From Ignavibacteriales bacterium (lineage in GTDB: Bacteria; Bacteroidota; Ignavibacteria; Ignavibacteriales; Melioribacteraceae), in NCBI GenBank assembly GCA_027080245.1, contig JALWSN010000230.1:1-6654 (forward strand): 6,654 nucleotides of DNA. The letters run 5' to 3'. This document shows, in pieces, positions 1-3,657 of this stretch. Under the pieces are notes generated by a model. It saw nothing but the letters and a program-made list of their open reading frames with translations, made no database searches and had not been told where the DNA came from. Numbering within the stretch: the first letter of the stretch is position 1; every line of letters begins with the position of its first letter. The translations under genes and the position numbers were made by a program.

Positions 1-61
1 CGCCAAACGCTGCGCCAAACAACAACAAAGAAAAAACCCCAATAATACTTTTTTTATTCAT
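1..61 (-). CDS. N-terminus of an exported or membrane-anchored protein (partial, runs off left edge)
   Basis: An ATG at 61-59 opens a frame that stays open to the left edge, giving only 20 residues. It begins MNKKSIIG and continues into a hydrophobic stretch rich in Leu, Phe, Gly and Ala (VFSLLLFGAAFG). A short basic n-region followed by a hydrophobic core is the pattern of a signal peptide or N-terminal membrane anchor, so the product is probably periplasmic, secreted or inner-membrane anchored. The start is supported by a purine-rich GAAAGGGAG at 65-73, which matches the anti-Shine-Dalgarno at normal spacing. The gene lies 275 nt downstream of recO and may have its own promoter. The family cannot be named: no cleavage site, lipobox cysteine or domain is within view. 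Confidence 0.62.
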   Translation of the reverse strand, partial: MNKKSIIGVFSLLLFGAAFG

Positions 62-336
62 TATCTCCCTTTCGTATTTAAAATATTCTAATTCTTATTT
101 CTAAACTCAAAAATAATTAAGCCTTAACAAACAATTAGTAAAATTCCGGACAATGTTACAGTTTTTTTCGGATATTTTTTTATCTTGGGTTTAATAATAA
201 TTTAAAAACAATCATTATTCAATAGCTTAATAATAACAGGGCAAAACGATACTGAAACGTTAAATTTTCAATAATAATAAAATTTATTTAAACAACAATT
301 ACTATTACTTATTTATTGAATATTTTTAATATTTTT
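62..336. other. AT-rich intergenic spacer between recO and the left-edge gene
   Basis: This 275-nt spacer is almost entirely A and T and has no credible gene. It contains three similar TAATAATAA-type tracts (about 191-200, 227-236 and 270-280), T7 runs near 160-180, and part of an AT hairpin at the recO end. Candidate promoter elements for the left-edge gene on the minus strand are TAGAAT (85-90), a 5/6 match to a sigma70 -10 box but without a good -35, and TATTTTTG (108-115), which fits the Bacteroidota -7 consensus TAnnTTTG but has no TTTG at the right distance upstream. Neither is convincing alone. No GC-rich terminator stem is visible. Confidence 0.5.
65..73 (-). promoter_or_regulatory. 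Ribosome binding site of the left-edge gene
   Basis: GAAAGGGAG on the minus strand ends three bases before the ATG; its AAAGG core sits about six bases from it. This supports translation of the short partial frame at the left edge and fixes its start. Confidence 0.55.
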
Positions 337-345
337 TCAATAAAT
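311..345 (-). other. AT-rich inverted repeat spanning the recO stop codon
   Basis: ATTTATTGAA at 311-320 and TTCAATAAAT at 336-345 are perfect 10-base inverted repeats separated by 15 bases. The recO stop codon TGA (339-337) is inside one arm. In the transcript this could fold into a stem that protects or terminates the recO mRNA. The stem has a single G-C pair and no U-tract follows it, so it is not a standard intrinsic terminator. In sequence this AT-rich, such repeats also arise by chance. Confidence 0.3.
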
Positions 346-1071
346 CCTAAGCGTTTTAATTCCGCTAAACTCAGGATGAACATAAGTTAAAAATTTTTCC
401 AGAAATTTTACAATCGAACTTAATTCGTATTCAGTAAACGAAATGTTGGAATTCTTAAATTTTAATTTCTCAAAAAGTTGCGCGACGGACGCCTCCAATT
501 TAACAGAAACGTAATGCTCCTTAACGCAATCATTGCAAACCGTTCCGCCTTCGAAATTGTAGCCGACATCTTCGTTCTCAATTTTACGATTACAAATGGA
601 ACAAGTCTTAAAGTTCATTTCGTAACCAATTTCCCTCATAAAAAAAATGAAATATTTAACAAACAAAAACAATGGCGCGGAATTTTTTTGTTCGATTAAC
701 TCAAATATCTTTACTGTCCCTCTGAACAACAGTGCGTGTGCTTCTTCTTCCTTAACAAAATGTTCTAACAGCTCCACAATTGCAAGGGCATACTTGAATT
801 TTTCAATATCTTCCTTAATGTTCCTGTAATGTTTTAGTAAAGAGACCTGGCTAATTAGCTGAACGTCACGGGTTTCCTTTTTGTAAATAACTATCTCCAA
901 TAAATTCAAAACGTCAAGCAGATATCCAGCCCTCGATTTTGCCGAACGTGCGCCTTTTTTAATTGCGGACAATTTACCAAAATCCTCCGTAAAAAAAGTA
1001 ACAATGGCGGAAGTGTCTCCGAAATTTACTTTTCTTAGAACTATTCCTTTTGTTTTAATTATTGAAGACAT
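337..1071 (-). CDS. recO: DNA repair protein RecO
   Basis: A 244-residue protein matching the RecO family in length and organisation. RecO acts in the cytoplasm with RecR (and RecF) to displace SSB and load RecA at single-strand gaps, and it also anneals complementary strands. The N-terminal part (about residues 1-80) has the typical RecO OB-fold opening, with KTKGIVLRK, then a GD (residues 18-19) and a basic KKGAR segment near 38-42. The C-terminal helical part contains a zinc-finger arrangement, CxxC at 157/160 and CxxC at 179/182, seen in many but not all RecO proteins. The ATG at 1071 is the natural start because the family motif begins a few residues later. No Shine-Dalgarno precedes it. 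The gene is 125 nt downstream of mtnA and probably has its own promoter. Identification is firm. Confidence 0.95.
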   Translation of the reverse strand: MSSIIKTKGIVLRKVNFGDTSAIVTFFTEDFGKLSAIKKGARSAKSRAGYLLDVLNLLEIVIYKKETRDVQLISQVSLLKHYRNIKEDIEKFKYALAIVELLEHFVKEEEAHALLFRGTVKIFELIEQKNSAPLFLFVKYFIFFMREIGYEMNFKTCSICNRKIENEDVGYNFEGGTVCNDCVKEHYVSVKLEASVAQLFEKLKFKNSNISFTEYELSSIVKFLEKFLTYVHPEFSGIKTLRIY

Positions 1072-1155
1072 CGATTCAGAATGAAATTAATTTAATTATT
1101 AACTTAAACAAAATTATTAGCAAAAGAAAGTTAATAAACACAGGCTCATCGCGTC

Positions 1156-1184
1156 TTTATCCTTATTTCGCACAATTATTTCAA
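1156..1184 (-). promoter_or_regulatory. Candidate sigma70-like promoter for recO
   Basis: On the minus strand, TTGAAA (1184-1179) and GATAAA (1161-1156) are separated by exactly 17 bases, giving 5/6 and 4/6 matches to the -35 and -10 consensus. Transcription would begin near 1149 and leave a leader of about 78 nt before recO. An alternative closer to the gene is TAATTTTG at 1109-1116, which fits the Bacteroidota -7 motif TAnnTTTG, with TTTA 18 bases upstream (1135-1138). I cannot choose between them from sequence. Chance matches are common in AT-rich DNA. Confidence 0.3.
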
Positions 1185-1210
1185 GGCTAAATAAACTTAT
1201 CGCGAAATAA
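1163..1210 (-). other. 9-bp inverted repeat around the mtnA stop codon
   Basis: TTATTTCGC at 1163-1171 and GCGAAATAA at 1202-1210 are exact reverse complements separated by 30 bases. The right copy lies in the last codons of mtnA and the left copy in the spacer, so the mtnA stop is in the loop. Each arm includes a CGC/GCG end, which is uncommon in this AT-rich context. No U-run follows the hairpin, so a standard terminator is unlikely. It may be an mRNA-stabilising stem or chance. Confidence 0.3.
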
Positions 1211-2237
1211 AATCAAAGGGGGGGGTAAAAAGCTTAACGTCGGTAATAATTCCGGAAATAAATTCGGCAGGTGTTACATCAAATGCAGGCGAATAAACCT
1301 TGTACTCGCTTTTGGTTACCGGTGTTCCTCGCACCGATGTAATTTCTTCCCCTTTTCTAAACTCTATTGTAATTTCCTTTCCCTCCCTGCAATTAAAATC
1401 TACTGTGCTCATCGGCGCGGCAATAAAAAAAGGTATTTTGTGAAGCTTACAAAGAGCAGCAAGGTTGTAAGTGCCAATTTTGTTGGCAGTATCCCCATTA
1501 ACAGCTATTCTGTCCGCGCCGGTAATTACAACGCCAACTTTCCCTTGTTGCATTAGCATTGCGGCTGTCGAATCCGTAATGATTGCAAAAGGAATGCCCG
1601 CTTTTTCTAGTTCAAAAGCCGTTAACCTTGAGCCTTGTAACAAAGGACGGGTTTCGTCCACGTAAACAAATTTTACTTTGCCTGCATAAAACGCAGTTTT
1701 AATTACGTTTAAGGCAGTACCTTCCCCGCCCGTTGCAAGCTTGCCAGTGTTGCAATGAGTAAGAACGTTCAGCGGCTTTTCAAAAATGCTTAATCCGTTT
1801 TGCCCTATTTTATTGCACATTTCAATATCGTTGTCGTGAATTTCTTCGGCTTTTCCTAATAAGATATCGAACAAGTTAGGACTCGAAATATTTTTTTCGA
1901 AAACTTTTTTCATTTCGTTAAGAGCCCAAAAAAGATTAACGGCTGTAGGCCTCGTAGCTGCAAGTCTGTTTAGCCACTTATTAAAACGTTGAGTTGGATT
2001 ATCCCCTTTATTTTTAAGGCTAATAGCCATTGCATACGCCGCTACAATGCCAATGGCAGGGGCTCCGCGCACTCTTAATTTTTCAATAGCTTCCGCAATC
2101 GTTTCCAGTTCGTCAGTTTCGATGTAGTATTCCTCAAAAGGAAGTCTGGTTTGATCGAGGATTATTAACTTACCGTTAGCGTATTCGATTGTATTAAAAT
2201 TATTTTTCGTCAAATCTCGAAAGCTCCCTAAACTCAA
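1197..2237 (-). CDS. mtnA: S-methyl-5-thioribose-1-phosphate isomerase (MtnA)
   Basis: The protein belongs to the MtnA/eIF2B-like isomerase family. It converts the aldose 5-methylthioribose-1-phosphate to 5-methylthioribulose-1-phosphate in the methionine salvage pathway. Characteristic segments appear in order: LDQTRLP (28-33), RVRGAPAIG (55-63), THCNTG with the presumed catalytic Cys162, DETRP (194-198), and GADRI with the presumed catalytic Asp242, followed by NGDTANKIGTYNLA. Cys162 and Asp242 correspond to Cys160/Asp240 of Bacillus subtilis MtnA. Length (346, or 338 from the alternative start) is normal. No ATG is available upstream of the family core. TTG at 2237 and TTG at 2213 are both possible; the second has GGGAG ten bases upstream and gives an N-terminus of more typical length. 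The gene overlaps the upstream kinase gene by 38 or 14 nt, implying co-translation. A C8 run lies ten codons before the stop. Confidence 0.95.
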   Translation of the reverse strand: MSLGSFRDLTKNNFNTIEYANGKLIILDQTRLPFEEYYIETDELETIAEAIEKLRVRGAPAIGIVAAYAMAISLKNKGDNPTQRFNKWLNRLAATRPTAVNLFWALNEMKKVFEKNISSPNLFDILLGKAEEIHDNDIEMCNKIGQNGLSIFEKPLNVLTHCNTGKLATGGEGTALNVIKTAFYAGKVKFVYVDETRPLLQGSRLTAFELEKAGIPFAIITDSTAAMLMQQGKVGVVITGADRIAVNGDTANKIGTYNLAALCKLHKIPFFIAAPMSTVDFNCREGKEITIEFRKGEEITSVRGTPVTKSEYKVYSPAFDVTPAEFISGIITDVKLFTPPFDFISR

Positions 2238-3114
2238 TAAACCTATCGTGAATTTGTAATTTGGTTAAATCCTCAATCCCTTTTGTGCCGAATTTTTCAA
2301 CGGCAAACGAAGCGAGGGCGCTACCGTAAATTACCGCTCGTTTTAAATTTTCAAACTCTAAGTCCCTTGTGCTGTGAAGGTAGCCAATGAATCCCCCGGC
2401 GAAAGAATCGCCGGCGCCCGTTGGGTCGTTAATATCTTCCAAAGGATAAGCGGGCGCTGAAAAAATCGAATCGACGCCGAAAAGTAATGCACCGTGTTCG
2501 CCTTTTTTAATAATTAAATATTTCGGTCCTAATTTTTGAATTTCCCCGGCGGCCTTAATTAAATTTGGCTCGTTAGTCAATAATCGGGCTTCGGAATCGT
2601 TAATGATTAAGACGTCTGTTTTCCTTAAGACTTTCAACAAATCTTCATGTGCCGTTTCAATCCACAAATTCATCGTGTCAGTAACAACAAATTTAGGATT
2701 CTCCAATTGTCCCAGAACATGCAATTGTAAGTCGGGTTGAATATTACCCAGCATTACGTAGCTTGCCTTTCGGGATTTGGGCGGAATTTCCGGGTTGAAG
2801 TTTTCGAACACATTCAGTTCTGTAAACAATGTGTCGCGCACATTTAAGTCGTAATGGTACTTTCCGCCCCATCGGAAAGTTTTTCCTCCGGGAATTATTT
2901 GTAATCCTTCCAAATCAATATTGTGTTCTTCCAGCATTTGAATATGTTCGTTTGAAAAATCCTCGCCAACAACACCAACCAAATGAATGGGACTTGTAAA
3001 ATAACTTGCCGCTAACGAAATGTAAGTGGAAGACCCCCCTAAAGCGTTTTCCACTTTGTCGAAAGGAGTTTGAATGCTGTCGAACGCTATTGAGCCTACA
3101 ACTAAAAGGGACAC
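2200..3114 (-). CDS. PfkB-family (ribokinase-like) carbohydrate or nucleoside kinase
   Basis: A 304-residue cytosolic kinase of the ribokinase/PfkB fold, which transfers a phosphate from ATP to a sugar or nucleoside hydroxyl. The N-terminus (LLVVGSIAFDSI) is the usual first strand of the fold. GGSSTYISLAAS (26-37) forms the substrate-binding Gly-Gly region. NDSE (172-175) is the NxxE magnesium motif. DPTGAGDSFAGGF (230-242) is PfkB signature 2, with Asp236 as catalytic base. Residues 77-103, including GKTFRWGG and RDT, look specific to a subfamily of 'sugar kinases' I recall from several phyla, but the substrate is not known to me. GTG at 3114 is the start because AGGAGG lies four bases before it. 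The gene overlaps mtnA, so a role in methylthioadenosine or 5'-deoxyadenosine salvage is a reasonable inference. Ribokinase or adenosine kinase activity is an alternative. Confidence 0.88.
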   Translation of the reverse strand: MSLLVVGSIAFDSIQTPFDKVENALGGSSTYISLAASYFTSPIHLVGVVGEDFSNEHIQMLEEHNIDLEGLQIIPGGKTFRWGGKYHYDLNVRDTLFTELNVFENFNPEIPPKSRKASYVMLGNIQPDLQLHVLGQLENPKFVVTDTMNLWIETAHEDLLKVLRKTDVLIINDSEARLLTNEPNLIKAAGEIQKLGPKYLIIKKGEHGALLFGVDSIFSAPAYPLEDINDPTGAGDSFAGGFIGYLHSTRDLEFENLKRAVIYGSALASFAVEKFGTKGIEDLTKLQIHDRFIEFRELSRFDEK

Positions 3115-3118
3115 GCCG

Positions 3119-3124
3119 CCTCCT
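3119..3124 (-). promoter_or_regulatory. Perfect Shine-Dalgarno of the PfkB-family kinase
   Basis: AGGAGG on the minus strand, four bases upstream of GTG 3114. It is the strongest ribosome binding site in the window and decides the non-ATG start of the kinase. recO and the Nudix gene have no or only weak sites, so this operon is probably translated comparatively well. Confidence 0.8.
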
Positions 3125-3143
3125 GAAATTTGTTATTAAAAGA

Positions 3144-3172
3144 ATTACAAAAATTGTAAAAATAAAATTCAA
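3144..3172 (-). promoter_or_regulatory. Candidate sigma70-like promoter of the kinase-mtnA operon
   Basis: On the minus strand TTGAAT (3172-3167) and TGTAAT (3149-3144) are separated by 17 bases, matching the -35 and -10 consensus at 4/6 and 5/6 positions. Predicted initiation near 3137 leaves a leader of about 22 nt containing the AGGAGG site. This is the best promoter-like sequence in the window and sits in the 66-nt gap between the Nudix gene and the kinase. It implies that kinase-mtnA is transcribed independently of the Nudix gene. Confidence 0.5.
3145..3159. promoter_or_regulatory. Palindrome overlapping the -10 box: possible operator
   Basis: TTACAA at 3145-3150 and TTGTAA at 3154-3159 form a perfect 6-bp dyad with a 3-bp centre, 15 bp in all. 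The dyad covers most of the proposed -10 element of the kinase-mtnA promoter, a position where a bound repressor would block RNA polymerase. It could instead form a small RNA hairpin ending the Nudix transcript, since TTCTTTT follows on the minus strand, but the stem is short and weak. Confidence 0.35.
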
Positions 3173-3180
3173 AAGCTAAT

Positions 3181-3642
3181 TCAAATTTCAATTTTAATTA
3201 ATTCCGACAATTTAGTATTGGTTAAATATTCTTCGATTAATTTAACCGATTGTTTCTGCCCCGGCCAGGCAAGCAATTTTTGCGCCTCGTTTGTCCCTAC
3301 CCACTTAAATTCAGAATGTTCGTGAGAAAGCTCGATTTTTGAATGGTAATCAACAAAGCCTACAAAAACCGGGATTAAAATAATAGCATCTTCCTTCGGC
3401 AAATAAAAAGAATTAATATTAGGTACCGCCCAAAGCCCTTGTAATTCAAGCTTAATTTCCTCCTTAACTTCCCGCAACGCCGTCTCGTAAGCTTTTTCCC
3501 CTTTTTCAATTTTGCCTGTAACCATTTGCCAGACGTTTGGATATTTGACATTCGGCGAACGCTTTAATAAAAGGAACTCAAAAATTCCTTTGTTATTTTT
3601 TCTTACAATATGCGTCTCGACAAATCTGCTTTTAATTTCCAT
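3181..3642 (-). CDS. Nudix hydrolase (NudB/dATP pyrophosphohydrolase-like)
   Basis: A 153-residue single-domain Nudix protein. Such enzymes hydrolyse a diphosphate linked to another moiety, using divalent metal bound by the Nudix helix. The box starts at G43 and continues with E49, R57, E58, E61 and E62 (GKIEKGEKAYETALREVKEE), so all catalytic and metal-binding positions are present. The late glycine of the consensus is replaced by Lys64. The preceding WQMVTG (38-43) and the HEHSEFKWV segment (107-115) resemble dATP/dihydroneopterin-triphosphate pyrophosphohydrolases such as NudB, which would give a nucleotide-pool or folate role; other substrates are possible. The ATG at 3642 follows the stop of the large upstream gene by 15 nt and has only a weak GGAA as ribosome binding site. 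A possible terminator at the end of the upstream gene could reduce read-through into this gene. Confidence 0.87.
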   Translation of the reverse strand: MEIKSRFVETHIVRKNNKGIFEFLLLKRSPNVKYPNVWQMVTGKIEKGEKAYETALREVKEEIKLELQGLWAVPNINSFYLPKEDAIILIPVFVGFVDYHSKIELSHEHSEFKWVGTNEAQKLLAWPGQKQSVKLIEEYLTNTKLSELIKIEI

Positions 3643-3657
3643 TTATTTCCAAAGCTG

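Noticed and set aside
153..194. Tiny plus-strand ORF of 13 codons in the spacer left of recO
   Set aside because: It is short, hydrophobic by virtue of T-runs, has no ribosome binding site, and lies in DNA where such frames occur by chance.
191..280. Repeated TAATAATAA tracts that might be a repeat array or iterons
   Set aside because: The copies are short, differently spaced and purely A/T, with no constant flanks. They are better explained by base composition than by a CRISPR array or replication origin.
1072..1196. Possible SAM-type riboswitch next to a methionine-salvage gene
   Set aside because: The spacer lies downstream of mtnA and upstream of recO, is too short and AT-rich, and shows none of the conserved helices or GC-rich core of known SAM riboswitches.
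2915..3172. 85-codon minus-strand frame overlapping the start of the kinase gene
   Set aside because: It lies almost entirely over the kinase N-terminus in another frame, its sequence is rich in Arg/Phe/Ser without family features, and the kinase frame has the perfect ribosome binding site and conserved motifs.
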